Shown: piece by piece, positions 44,229 through 54,387 of the stretch
Layout of the letters: the number at the start of each line of letters is the position of its first letter
Numbering within the stretch: the stretch's first letter is position 1
Origin: Bicyclus anynana
Taxonomy: Eukaryota; Arthropoda; Insecta; Lepidoptera; Nymphalidae
Length of the DNA: 64,000 bases
Assembly: GCF_947172395.1 (NCBI RefSeq)
Contig: NC_069097.1
Coordinates: forward strand, 9,160,142 to 9,224,141
Direction: 5' to 3'
The notes under the pieces: generated by a model
Databases searched by the model: none
What the model saw: the letters and a program-made list of their open reading frames with translations, nothing else
Told to the model about the DNA's origin: nothing
Translations under genes and position numbers: made by a program

Positions 44229-44508
44229 CCTATGGTAAGTGATGATGCAATCTAAGATGGAAGCGGGCTAACTTGTTAGGAGGAGGATGTAAATCCACAC
44301 CCCTTTCGGTTTCTACACGACACCGTACCGGAACGCTAAATCGCTTAGCAGCACGTCTCTATCGGTAGGGTGGTAAATAGCCACGGCCGAAGCCTCCCTG
44401 CTGACCTGGACCAATTAAGAAAACCTCAATCGGCCCAGCCGGAGATCGAACCTAGGACCTCCGTCATGAAAATCCACCGCACATACCACTGCGCCACGGA
44501 GGCCGTCA
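44229..44508 (-). mobile_element. SINE-2, near full length
   Basis: Head ggcctccgtggcgcagtgg, B box and all family blocks present; the extreme A-rich 3' tail is lost. Confidence 0.88.
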
Positions 44509-44511
44509 AAA

Positions 44512-44600
44512 TCACTACTAGCAGACACCTCGCGGTTTCACACGCGTGATTCCCGTTCACCTGGGAATACAGGGATATAATATAGCGTATAACACTCTGT
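44512..44600 (-). mobile_element. Helitron right-end fragment
   Basis: ctagcagacacctcgcggtt and tcccgttcacctgggaatac match the inverted right end of the Helitron families (compare 36150 and 47096). Confidence 0.6.
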
Positions 44601-44606
44601 TACAAG

Positions 44607-44835
44607 TTCCTCCATTTTAGGTGGTATTAACATTCATTATTTATGTTAGGGGAGGTATTAGTGTTGGTATAAATAAGATGGTATTTGATGACTTGAGCTC
44701 AGTTGTTTGTTAGGTAGCGTAGACACTGTCACGCTGCCAGACGCGTTAGTGATTTTGTGCAATAATGTTTTGTGTTGTAATTATTGTTTATCATAAACTG
44801 TTTTGTGTGGGCATGGAGAAATTGTCGGGCAGGTA
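44607..44835 (+). promoter_or_regulatory. TATA plus initiator with downstream ATG and splice donor; gene start or solo LTR
   Basis: tataaata (44668-44675) lies 33 bases upstream of the A in tcagtt (A at 44701), a full match to the arthropod initiator TCAKTY at normal spacing. Downstream, ATGs at 44765 and 44813 share a frame (MFCVVIIVYHKLFCVGMEKL, hydrophobic start) that runs to gggcag/gtaagg, a strong splice donor at 44831/44832. If unspliced, the frame stops at once. A rival reading is a solo LTR starting near tgttacaagttcctcc (44607) and ending near tgggca (44812), since LTRs carry the same core promoter. No second LTR or target duplication was found. Confidence 0.45.
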
Positions 44836-44839
44836 AGGT

Positions 44840-44935
44840 GAGTGTTGTTGCATTCTAAAGGAATTCCTTAAACCTACCCTCAAGATCACAAGTCCTGGGA
44901 CCTGCTCGAGCTGTTTCCTCTACCACAAAATAATG
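44840..44935 (+). mobile_element. LINE 3' untranslated fragment (same family as 50150)
   Basis: gagtgttg, aaggaattccttaaacctac, tcacaagtcct and ctgtttcctctaccac match the reverse complement of 50160-50258 in order. Confidence 0.6.
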
Positions 44936-45585
44936 TTACAAACACTGTCACTGCTACCCGATAACATGGCTTTCTATTAGTAAAAGAATTTTCAAAATAC
45001 CCCCTAGAACTACTAAAGAGACTTCATGATCTTTCTCTAAAGTTAGCTACTTGTCTAAACAGACAAATATCAGAATATTTTAGTCATTGTTCAAACATAC
45101 AGATTAAACTTTTAAATATGTACCTACCAGTGGCGAAGGATGGAATTTAGATGAAGGTAAGCCGTCTCAAAGAAGAGGAAATTCACACTCCGGTTTGTCA
45201 TATATACAGTACAACAATGAATATGCATGGATTTTTAAAGATAACCCGGCGGGAATCGGCTTACATGAACTTTTTCATGAAATAAACGAATTAGAATTTG
45301 ATATTAACATTTTACTAGTCAATATGTATAATGTATTATATTGTATGTTCATACACGACTATCACCAACACCAATAAGTATGAAAACAGCGTTATCTAAC
45401 ACTCATCACATGAGTACTAACACTGCAATATCGTTAGCTTTTAAAGTTATTAAATGTCAACGCGATACTGCTATATCTTTCCAATAACGTTTATCTTTAC
45501 AGCGTTTAGCTATAAATATCGATGTTGCACAGAAAACATATTCAAATAGGCGTTATAATATACATGGGATTTGTTTAGTAGGATA
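44936..45585. other. Unassigned stretch with a hAT end and a short frame
   Basis: cagtggcgaaggatgg at 45128 looks like a hAT left end. A frame open to 45377 (residues include GIGLHELFHEINELEFDINI) follows atatacag, an acceptor-like site at 45210. It is not in phase with the donor at 44832, so no gene model is offered. Confidence 0.25.
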
Positions 45586-45740
45586 TTATTATAAACCCGA
45601 AAGTTTGTATGGATGTATGTTTGGATGTTTTTTTGAATGTTTGAACCTATTTGGCTGAAATTTGAAAGGAAGATATCTAATACCCTAAATTAACACATAG
45701 GTTACATTGCATCCCAGAAAAATCCATGTTCGTGGTTTAG
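45586..45740 (+). mobile_element. Helitron type 2, left part
   Basis: attataaacccgaaagtttg, tatttggctgaaatttgaaa, taacacataggttac and atcccagaaaaatccatg form the usual left and middle parts; the gacgaagtcg..CTAG end is missing. Confidence 0.6.
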
Positions 45741-46575
45741 CTATGAAAAAGTAACAACCTTACATAAGTAAGTAGTAGTAATTACAAACCATTAAACTAA
45801 AATTATAGTTTCAGAAAATTTGTTTTCAAGTAATGTTTCCTTTAATTAACTATCTCTCGGTTTCATAAAAAGTTTTATTTCGTTTTATATCTATGTATGA
45901 TTCATCCTTCACTGGACCTTAAAGTACCACAAGCCCGTTATAAAGAATCTCGGCAACTTTTTGCGCTACCATATTCATTAAATGCAATTACGCGACTCTC
46001 GTCCTCTTACTTCCTGGCAAGAGTCCAACTTTTAGTTTGTTCTATAATTCTTTGCCTTATATGTAGGGTTGTCAACTGAATCATTGTTAACGGCAGTTTG
46101 TCAAGCAAAATCCTAGTTAACTCTTCATTTTTATTGCTCGCAGACACGATAAATTACAACTTTCTAACTAAAACTTTAAAACAGATATACCTAAATTAAT
46201 AAACATAACTCAAGTATAAGACAATAGTATTTTTTTCTAAAAAATAAAAATACTATAATTTGGTACAAAATAGGGAATATACCGTCGGTTGGTAACCCTG
46301 ATTCAGCAAAAGCTGGGAATTATAAAGTTTACTTGATTTAAATTCAGTTCAGCGTTCAATCAATTAAAAACTGATTTAACTTCATGTGTACAAATAAATT
46401 GGATAATTAACTTTTCAGCGATTGAATATTTCAGAAAAAGCTTGAGAGAGGATATCGTTGGTGTGTGGATTTTGATTATAGAGCTTGAATATATATGGGT
46501 ATTTGTGTAGGTATAATTTTTAATACTATTGCTCCAAAAGACTTACAGAATTCCTAATCCTAGCGGCGAAAATAG
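45741..46575. other. No gene seen
   Basis: The frame 45897-46079 is unrecognised. tagggttgtcaac (46063) and ggttggtaaccct (46287) could be ends of an old MITE, but no target duplication is seen. Confidence 0.4.
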
Positions 46576-46690
46576 ATAGATAATAGGGACGATGGAGAGA
46601 CGTCTTCTCACAAGTGGCACGGTCTGGAAGAATACAGCTGAAATAGAAAACTATGGAAAGATTTGAGGTAGGCCTACGCCTTAGAGGCGA
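46576..46690 (+). pseudogene. LINE polyprotein C-terminal scrap
   Basis: tggaagaatacagctga reads WKNTAE and, after a one-base slip, NRKLWKDL then a stop and AYA, matching the W...A.NR..WK.L.EAYA pattern at the end of RTE-like polyproteins. Confidence 0.45.
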
Positions 46691-47095
46691 CTTGTACCTA
46701 CATAGACAATTTTTTGTGTGTAAGGAAACTTACTTTGCCAGTAGGACGCTAGTTTACTCATAAACTTATAGATGCACTGATTTCATAACAAGATACGAGT
46801 ATTTACCGCTTCAAATATAACTTTCCGCGGAGCTACGTCGAGTTTAGTAAGTAAGGAAACTAGCAATGTTCATCTGTGAGAAGTTAGTCTGAGAGCACCT
46901 ACAACTTGTCACCAGTCTGCACTTTAACTCGAGCCAACTCGTAACTATAAAACTCTTTCCATTTATTTCGCAAACGGATGAAGCAGAGATTCACAATTTA
47001 ATTTTTTATTGAAGACTCGGAGACATTGCTATCTGGGTCGGTGAATTGATTTTGGCATATCATCATCGAAGTCTTTGCAGAAGTTTATTAAAGGA
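46691..47095. other. No gene seen
   Basis: Nothing recognised. Confidence 0.45.
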
Positions 47096-47290
47096 TAGCA
47101 GACGCCTTGCGGTTTTGCCCGCGTAGTTCCTGTTCCCGTGGGAATATGGGGGTAAAATATAGCCCATGATACTCACAAATAACGTGGCTTTCTTGTGGTG
47201 TATAGTGGTATATAGTGGTGGTAAGAGTTTTCCAAATCGGTTTACAATACCACAAACTTTAACTCTCTTTAATATTAGTATAGATATAGA
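47096..47290 (-). mobile_element. Helitron-like element
   Basis: Inverted right end gcagacgccttgcggttttg and ttcctgttcccgtgggaata; left end ctctttaatattagtataga. The middle carries gtggctttcttgtgg and ggtaagagttttccaaatcg, which belong to the gaggtaaagtt repeat variant, with a short tagtggtata repeat. Confidence 0.7.
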
Positions 47291-47768
47291 TTAGAATAGT
47301 TAATTGGTTTATTTGACGACAATGGCATCCAGACGGTATAAAAATTAACTGTTAAAGTTAGCTTTTATAAATTTAACACTAGTTTTTTGACAATTTCAGA
47401 GTCAACATTTCCTAAGGATACCAAAAGTTTCGAAGTGAAACTTGGGTTTTTTATCTGGACAGGTGGCTTATAATATCAGAGATGCTTGCAAATGATTGAT
47501 TCGTCGGAGTTTCGCAAAGAATAGGAAAAAAACAATTTATTATTATGTATTACTCATATCATCTAATCTATGTAATTTGTAAATGTTTTAACTAATCAGC
47601 TTTCCAAGGACGAGTCACACGACTTCGACCTAGACTTAGTAATACTTACATGTACTATCTAATTAGTTATTGAATACTTAATTATAAAATACAGTACAGT
47701 ATCGCAATTAACATATTGTCTTTTTGTTATATCAACTTTACTATTACATCCTATGTCCGGTCCGGTAA
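47291..47768. other. No gene seen
   Basis: AT-rich; nothing recognised. Confidence 0.5.
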
Positions 47769-48083
47769 AGAGCCGTGATAGCTCAGTGGATATGACCTCT
47801 CCCTCCGATTCCGGAGGGTGTGGGTTCGAATCCGGTCCGGAGTATGCACCTCCAAATTTTCAGTTGTGTGCATTTTAAGAAATTAAATATTACGTGTCTT
47901 AAACGTTGAAGGAAAACATCGTGAGGAAACCTGCATACCAGAGAATTTTCTTAATTATCTGCCTGTGTAAAGTCTGCCAATCCGCATTGGGCCAGCGTGG
48001 TGGACTATTGGCCAAACCAATCTCATTCTGAGAGGAGACTCGAGCTCAGCAGTTAGCCGAATATGGGTTGATAATGATGATGT
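47769..48083 (+). mobile_element. SINE-1, full length
   Basis: gagccgtgatagctcagtgg with A box, ggttcgaatccggtcc B box, all family blocks, and a ttgataatgatgatg 3' end. Confidence 0.9.
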
Positions 48084-49106
48084 CCGGTGGTAACTAAACC
48101 TATTAGAGTACGAATCACGGGGGCCTAGATCGTACGACTTAGCTTTATAATATTGAATTTTACTTTCTCCCAATAATTTGTATTAAGTATAGTATAGCGT
48201 AAACTTTGTGGTGTTACAACCCATGTCTGTCGATCATGTTAAGATCATTAACAATCGTAAAAGAGTCAGACTTCATTACTCTAAGCCTACTCCCATTGGA
48301 GCAGCGTGGTGGTGATATAGGCCCTAAAACATGTCCTATCCCCTAAAGTTGGTTACTAAAATAGGTTATTGATAATTATGATAAAAAAACATACCGGTCA
48401 ACTTGAGAACCTTCTCTTCTTTGAAGACGTTTAAAAAAATCAGTAGTTTGTAGAGTCGGTTTACTGACGATAGTTGAACGTGACTACGTCATTAGAAAAT
48501 ACTAAAAGAATGGTTGCATTTTTTAAAAGAAAATGTTCGTTTTTCTAAAATACTGTATAATAATCTTCAAAGACCAGAATATACTTTATTTCTTGTAAAA
48601 AAAATTGGCAACCCTAGAGCGAGGGAACGACGCATGACGTCATCTTTTTTCGAAAATGTAGCCGGCTACATCGAATTATAAGACGTTGTCACGTCAAAAA
48701 TTGTTAAAATTTTTATCTATTTATCTATAAGTATTTTAGAAAGCCATTTAAGTAACTACATACATAATTTACGTTGAAATAAATGTAGGTATTCCGTGTA
48801 TGTGTTAACCTACATAATCTTTGCTTTCCAGCGTGGCATTTGTAACAGTGTTTAGTGCTGTGTAAATAAAACAGATCATTAGGCCACTCAAACAAAGGGT
48901 CGTGGTGTCGATAATTAAGTTAAAATAACAGAGTGGAAAATGCTAGGGGGCCGCTGGGTGTTAATCACATAGGGATGCATCGGAAAGGAAAACGATTTTA
49001 TATACCTACTTACTACATAATATACCTACAGTAAACAAAGGTTGTTTACTCTATGGTCTATTCATATTTTAAAAGTACCTCAAATACAGAATGTGGTCAC
49101 AATAAC
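48084..49106. other. No gene seen; weak repeat scraps
   Basis: ctaagcctactcccattgga and gcagcgtggtgg at 48281-48312 look like an old SINE-like scrap; ggtcaacttgagaaccttct at 48396 is the gaagtcggtta-type tail. tgacgtca at 48635-48642 is a perfect CRE-type palindrome without supporting context. Confidence 0.4.
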
Positions 49107-49406
49107 TATACTAAAGCCTTTCTTGATGAGTACTGTTTACCAACAAACAAATTAAAAATGTGGGTATAAATCACTAGTCATTTCACACCTAATAATAATT
49201 ATAATTAACTTGTTCATATATTTATGAAAATAAATTTGATTAATAAGCTTAGAACAATTAGATATGGTTAATATATTTTATATAACATTTTATAAACACA
49301 CCATACATAATTTAACATAAATAAGTTATGAAATGGCATGCGTTTCTACCTTCATTTCTAATTTCGTGGTTAGTAAACAGTACTCATCAAGAAAGGCTGT
49401 AGTATA
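49107..49406 (-). mobile_element. TA-flanked MITE, copy 2
   Basis: Complete inverted copy of the element at 39931, with inverted ends of about 75 bp (tatactaaagcctttcttga / caagaaaggctgtagtata) and the shared interior ttagaacaattagatatggt. Confidence 0.9.
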
Positions 49407-49462
49407 AACATATTTCACTAATGTCTAAGGTAACAAAATGTTCTCCAAGATAAACTAAACAT

Positions 49463-49577
49463 CATCCTCATCCTAACAAGTTAACCCGCTTCCATATTAG
49501 ATTCCATATTACATGTATCATCACTTACCATCAGGTGAGATTTTAGTCAAAGGCTAACTTGTAAAGAATAAAAAAAA
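49463..49577 (+). mobile_element. SINE-2, 3' part
   Basis: atcctcatcctaacaagtta through tcacttaccatcaggtgaga to the gtaaagaataaaaaaa tail; a short extra ccatattacatgta interrupts the attgcatcatc block. Confidence 0.85.
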
Positions 49578-49934
49578 TCCTTAAATAGTGCTGTCGGATC
49601 CGATTAAGTTACACAATTACCCACCTGTAATACGATTGTAAACTAAAAACTAGTCAACAATACGATTTAGATTATTTACATTACACATGTTTTAGACTCA
49701 TAAATAAGCGAAGCTCAAATGATTCGTAGCCACTGATAAATAATAATGATGTTATTGACTACCGACCACAAAACCGTCGTCATTGAGATTGCGGTCGCCT
49801 TTACATAAGCGGCGCCACGGGCGACACCTATACGTATTAGTAGCGTACGCACGTGCGATCATGTTTATTTATTGACTGACCACTATCGTTAATCTGATTC
49901 TCTCACTGTTAACCGTCGTTATAGAACTCATCAA

Positions 49935-50830
49935 TGCTAATAGACTAAGAGCCCGTAACGCCAGACCTTCGTCATTTTATAAAAAACTGAAAATTTGTCA
50001 GCTCATGCTCATACCATAAGTAAGTACGGTAGCCAATTATGGAGTTTTGCTTTGGGAGGTAGCAGGTTTTAAAGATTCAGACCCTCAACCGTCTAAATAT
50101 AAAGTGTTTACTTGAGACGAATATCTTAGCATTCCATGGATTCACCGTGCGGGTGCCGGGTCCATCGCGTGGTAGAGAGAAAAACACCAAGCAAAGTCAA
50201 GGACTTGTGACTACTGGATGTAGGTTTAAGGAATTCCTTGACGATCGATCAACACTCCCCTACTCTGCTCGTGTTGTTCTCCCTACCTATCCAAATTTGG
50301 TAAGATCCTATTAGAGCAGCTTTGGATACTCGTTCTAATATAGAACTAGCTGCACTTCTAGAGAGGCCAAGGTCTTTAAGCAAGTTATAGAGAGATTTTG
50401 CTGGTAATCCTCTCGCACCTACTTCTACGGCGTACAGACTAACTACACAGTCATGCATCCTTATAATTATGACGTAGCCAAGTTTGACTTATTTTTGGTT
50501 AAAAAAATATTTGTTATGCAGTTCGGTGAACTCGTCAACACTTATGAGAAATACTAGCAGCCTGTATAATAATTAATTTACGTGTATAATTTTATACGAA
50601 AAGTAAGTAAATATATCATATATGTAGGGTACCTACACAGGAGTTAATTAGGACGGGACAAACGCTCGCCGCAAGGGGTGAGTACGCACCGCTGTTAGCC
50701 ACCGATAACTACCCCCCGTTCAACAATGTATGCGAGAGCCTGTCACGGCCAGGTCTTCGCGATTTTATAAAAGCTGACGGTTTGTACCTGTTCATGCTCC
50801 TACCATAAGTAAGTAAGGAACTATAGATTT
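49935..50830 (+). repeat. Two related unassigned segments around a LINE fragment
   Basis: About 85 bp at 49950-50030 (gcccgtaacgccagacctt, cattttataaaa, ctcatgctcataccataagt) is echoed at 50730-50815 (gcctgtcacggccaggtctt, gattttataaaa, ttcatgctcctaccataagt). The family is not recognised. Confidence 0.55.
50150..50467 (-). pseudogene. LINE C-terminal fragment, possibly restriction-like-endonuclease type
   Basis: The minus-strand frame 50249-50458 reads VEVGARGLPAKSLYNLLKDL, then LSRSAASSILERVSKAALIG and YQIWIGREN before a stop. The VEVGARG..SL...L..LGL...(S)KAAL pattern resembles the C-terminal part of R2/R4 (Dong)-like and related LINEs, where the endonuclease sits; that assignment is from memory. 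Its 3' flank matches 44840-44935, so two copies of the family's end are present. Only about 70 codons remain. Confidence 0.5.
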
Positions 50831-50955
50831 GGACCTTCGTCTAAGTATTAATCGGTAGTGTATTGCTTATTTTTAATTATGACAAAAATTCCCCCGAATA
50901 GTCCAACGGGCGGGGATCGATCCACCACCTCTCAATGAGTCCGGCCCTTTTACCT

Positions 50956-51395
50956 TACCTTTCCTTACCTTATCAGCCAATAGACGTCCACTGCTGGACA
51001 TAGGCCTCTTGCATGGACCTCCAAGCACATCGGTCTCAAGCCGCCAGCATCCAGCGGCTCCCTGCAACCCGCTTGATATCCTCGGTCCACCTAGTGGGGG
51101 ATCGACCAACACTGCGCTTTCCGGTGCGGGGTCGCCATTCCAGCATCTTGGGACCGCAACGTACATTGGCTCTTCGAACTATGTGACCTGCCCATTGCCA
51201 CTTCAGCTTCGCGACTCGCTGAGCTATGTCAGTGACTTTGGTTCATCTGCGGATATCCTCGTTCCTGATTCGATCACGCAGAGAAACTCTAAGCATAGCT
51301 CGCTCCATCTCTCAGATTCGTAGGCCATCACTGGCACGCACTCGTCGAAGACTTTCGTCTTCAAGCACTGAGGAATTTCCTCCCTTTTACCACTA
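50956..51395 (-). pseudogene. RTE-type LINE polyprotein C-terminal pseudogene
   Basis: Read on the minus strand, DNA from 51395 encodes CLKTKVFDECV-like, RIRNEDIR-like, VAKLKWQWAGHIVRRA and KRVAGSRWMLAA pieces, then EAYVQQWTS and an aaggtaagg tail. A stop falls in the R(R)RTKVTDIA region (gatgaaccaaag) and the frame is broken. Longest RTE copy here. The plus and minus frames listed across it are shadow frames. Confidence 0.8.
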
Positions 51396-51465
51396 ACCAC
51401 CATTAATAGTTCAAATTCAACTCTGCAATTTGGCTGGTAACTTTTTTATAGAATATTAGGAGACA

Positions 51466-51630
51466 TACCACGGTTTAACACGTAGTTCGCGTTCCCGTAC
51501 GGTTCGTTTAATACGGAATAAGACATACAATAAGACATTCGCAAATATGGCTTTCTATTGGTAAGAGTTTTCAAAGTCGGTTAGTAGAGACAGTTTACAA
51601 CCTCAAAAACTTTACCTCTTTATAATAAAG
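51466..51630 (-). mobile_element. Helitron-like fragment
   Basis: ccacggtttaacacgtagtt, gttcccgtacgg, atggctttctattggtaaga, cctcaaaaactttacctctt: the inverted gaggtaaagtt repeat variant, as at 47096. Confidence 0.55.
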
Positions 51631-51747
51631 AAAGCTCTCATAAAGGTCAGGGGTCAATAGCTTTCAATTAGGAAAGTGTTTAACACGTGTCATTACAACC
51701 CTCATATAATAGAAGGTTGTAACAAAGTAAAGTAGTTAAGAGACTAT

Positions 51748-51840
51748 AAGGGTAGATCGTGTAGATATAAGAGTACGGTAGCTACGTAAGGAGATGAGCG
51801 GTCACGTATTCTGTACCCTGCCTGATGCAGATAACGAATT
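51748..51840 (+). repeat. Segment duplicated at 53241-53325, part also at 52367
   Basis: aagggtagat, gtagata, ggagatgagcggtcacgta, ctg and gcagataacgaa occur here; the same order returns at 53241-53325. A 20-base part (gcctgttgcagatagcgaag) also follows the hAT element at 52368. Confidence 0.75.
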
Positions 51841-52347
51841 CAGTGGTGTAATTATAGGGCAGCGGTTTCCGAATTCTTTAGACTTCGGAACCCTTTTTGT
51901 TTTACCATTTTTCGGCGGAACCCTAGCTAATACACTTGTATATAGCTAGTAAACTAAAGACGCTATATACAGCTAGTAAACTAAAGACGCAAAAACACTA
52001 ACTTCTCGTGGCGTGTGGTAGAGCATATCGGTTTCCTACATGGTGCCTAAAATGGAATTTTGGAATGCAATATTTTAAAACAAGTTAATTGAAAATGAAT
52101 AATTAATTACGTCAATTAATATTATCACAAGTGAAACGATTTACAATATGAAAATCTTGAATTTCCCCGGAACCCCTTTTGGGGACCGCTGCTATAGGGT
52201 AACAGGACTGTCAAAATGACACAGGGCCCTCGGCTGGTATGGGTGTCCAACCGGCGAAGCCGTGAGCTCATAAATAATCTAAATCTAACATTATCTAGAA
52301 TTCCATTTAATTAATTCACCATAGTTGATGACATAGTTACGCCACTG
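51841..52347 (+). mobile_element. Possible outer hAT element hosting a second hAT
   Basis: Left cagtggtgtaattatag and right ctatagttacgccactg-like (atagttacgccactg) ends are inverted. The 332-bp MITE at 51860 sits 19 bases inside the left end. No clear 8-bp duplication flanks the outer pair; instead a related tgcagata(a/g)cgaa sequence lies on both sides. Confidence 0.45.
51860..52191 (+). mobile_element. hAT MITE with 8-bp TSD
   Basis: Ends cagcggtttccg and ggggaccgctg; flanks ttataggg (51852-51859) and ctataggg (52192-52199) agree at 7 of 8 bases. Internal direct repeat of about 26 bp (tagctagtaaactaaagacg) is doubled at 51940-51990. Non-coding. Confidence 0.85.
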
Positions 52348-52699
52348 CATACCATTTATGAAGACCGCCTGTTGCAGATAGCGAAGTGCCGCGTACCGGA
52401 AATATTAGTTTACAAAGTGTATTCTCAGAGATTTCGCACTGTAGTTTTCGATTTTCCAGATATAAACTTCTGGACACATTTATTGCCCCACCTTGCATTT
52501 TCAGTTTCGTTTGGTCCTAACTAAAATTTTATACTAGGTCGAACAAAAAGTTTATATGCAGTTTTGAACCTGGCACAAACATAATTCATTCATTCAGTCT
52601 TTTTTTGAATTTCGAACACAGAATTTTAAGAAATAAAAGACAATTTGGAGCCTGTTTGTTGATATCAAACAATCCAATACTAAGAAAACTTGATTTTAT
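52348..52699. other. No gene seen
   Basis: Contains the 20-base repeat at 52368; otherwise unassigned. Confidence 0.45.
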
Positions 52700-53188
52700 T
52701 GGTTTACTTGGATTTAATTCTTGAAAGTGTGATTGATCTCTTTGGTATTTATATATGTGTTTAATACTTATTACATGCTTCTTACATTTACCAATGTATA
52801 ATTAATTAATTAAGCCATACTGTTATAATTGTGATTTTTATTCACAATTTGTAAAATGTATAATTGTAATTCTCTCATAATCATTCTTCATCTCATAACT
52901 ATGTAATCTCTCTCCACTTATAATTTAAAAATTTTAAAGTTCTCCTTTAATTTTTTTCTTTTGGTTTTTGTCAAAATGTGTAAATTTAAATTTATATTTT
53001 GTTTTTTTCTTTCTATTTGTCAATTTTAATTTCTATTATTCGTACGACCTATAATTTTTGCATGCTGTGGCTACCTATAAGTAAAATTATATGTGTTATG
53101 CTACCCTTATTTGAAAAATATTTTGTACGTGTTCATATAATTTTGTTGGTGGTCCAAATAAATAAATAATAAATAAATAAATATAGGC
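52700..53188 (+). mobile_element. LINE 3' untranslated region and tail
   Basis: T-rich non-coding sequence with tttgcatgctgtggctacct, gtgttatgctaccctt, gaaaaatattttgtacgtgt and tttgttggtggtccaaataa followed by (aaat)n. This is the typical end of a lepidopteran LINE (CR1-like by memory). No coding part was found upstream. Confidence 0.6.
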
Positions 53189-53240
53189 AAAGGTCGCATA
53201 AAACTACAAAGTACGTAGTTAGCACACGTAAACAGTACCT

Positions 53241-53325
53241 AAGGGTAGATCTGTAGATACTGTGGTAACGTAACGAGATGAGCGGTCACGTACTCCGTGC
53301 GCTGCCCATAGCAGATAGCGAGGCG
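53241..53325 (+). repeat. Second copy of the 51748 segment
   Basis: aagggtagatctgtagatac, gagatgagcggtcacgtact and agcagatagcgaggc align with 51748-51840. Confidence 0.75.
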
Positions 53326-53444
53326 TCTGAAACATTGCCGTAACTCAACACCATGTCAACGGGGGAATGTGAAAAGTAAGGGATTTTTGCATGAATTTAA
53401 AAAGAAATGTTTATTTGCAGACGTTTGTTTTACGAGTATTTTAT

Positions 53445-53592
53445 TATTCTTTACAAGTTAATGATGATATAAATTAAGATAGAAGCGGGCTAATTTGTTT
53501 TGAGGAGGATGAAAATCCATGCCCCTTTTGGTTTCTATACGACAACCGGAACGCTAATTAGCTTGGCGGTCTGGACCAATAAAGAAAACCAA
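53445..53592 (-). mobile_element. SINE-2, internally deleted
   Basis: Tail, aagcgggctaatttgttttg, aggatgaaaatccatgcccc and a jump to cttggcggtctggaccaata; the head is absent. Confidence 0.75.
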
Positions 53593-53612
53593 TTTTATTA
53601 AAATAAAAAATT

Positions 53613-54033
53613 AGTATGTTTTCTACACTAATATCATTAGACGAAATAATAGTTCTGTTTTTTTATGACGAATAGGTTCGGAAATTACTAAACCGAGTTG
53701 AAAATATTTTTCCACAAAAGGTTAGCTACATTATCCGTTAGTAACGCTATATATTTTACCCCTATATTATCACAAAAATGAGTATTGCGCGGGTGAAACC
53801 ACGGGTGCTAGTTATATTAAAATTATAAAGAGGTAAAGTTCGAGGTATTGTAATGAGCTCTGGATCTACTGAACTGATTTTAAGCATTCCTTTTCCATTA
53901 GAAAGCAACGGGGATTAAAATCATATAGCATAAAACACAAATAGTGAGTGTCTCAGGCTATATTATTTTTATCCCCGTATTCTCACAGGAACGGGAACTA
54001 AGCGGGTGAAATCGTGGGGCGTCAGCTAGTAAT
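53613..54033 (+). mobile_element. Two Helitron-like copies in tandem
   Basis: The first starts near cactaatatcattaga and ends gcgggtgaaaccacgggtgctag (53810) before T. The second starts attataaagaggtaaagttc and ends gtgaaatcgtggggcgtcagctag (54031) before T. Both have the usual right end; the second carries the gaggtaaagtt/gaaagc body. Confidence 0.7.
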
Positions 54034-54097
54034 TAATATTTACAAAATATTTTACATACACCATACCTCCATTTGGCATAAATGCGCCTGGCTTATT

Positions 54098-54387
54098 CAT
54101 CATTATCATCATTAACAAGTGATGGACTTCCAAACAAAACGCTCTCGAGCCACGAGCATCCAGCGGCTCCCTGCAACCCGCTTGATGTCTTCGGTCCACC
54201 TAGTGGGAGGTCGACCAACACTGCGCTTTCCGGTGCGGGGTCGCCATTCCAGCACCTTGGGACCCCAACGTCCATCGGCTCTTCGAAATATGTGGCCCAT
54301 TGCCACTTCAGCTTCGCGACTCGCTGAGCTATATCAGTGACTTTGGTTCTTCTGCGGATCTCCTCATTTCTGATTCGATCACGCTGG
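54098..54387 (-). pseudogene. RTE-type LINE polyprotein C-terminal remnant
   Basis: The minus-strand frame 54306-54112 reads GPKVLEWRPRTGKRSVGRPP and DIKRVAGSRWMLVARERFVW, the best-preserved RTE C-terminus in the window. A deletion in the tgggcaggtcac region breaks the link to the upstream RIRNEEIRR part, and the EAYVQQWTS end is lost. A (tgatga)n tail follows on the minus strand. Confidence 0.85.

Noticed and set aside
45195..45377. Second exon for the 44.7-kb gene start
   Set aside because: The acceptor-like site at 45210 would join the donor at 44832 out of phase with this frame, so no consistent model was found.
46063..46300. Possible MITE with tagggttgtcaac ends
   Set aside because: Ends agree imperfectly, and the flanks show no duplication. 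The same gggttg string is common in the window.
48635..48642. tgacgtca as a functional CRE site
   Set aside because: A single 8-bp palindrome without promoter context is expected by chance in 64 kb.
50873..51323. 97- and 104-codon frames on opposite strands
   Set aside because: They are shadow frames of the RTE LINE remnant; the true frame is a different minus-strand phase that is broken.
54082..54340. Plus-strand frames over the RTE copy at 54.1 kb
   Set aside because: Only the minus-strand frame 54112-54306 reads as the known RTE C-terminus; the others are shadows.
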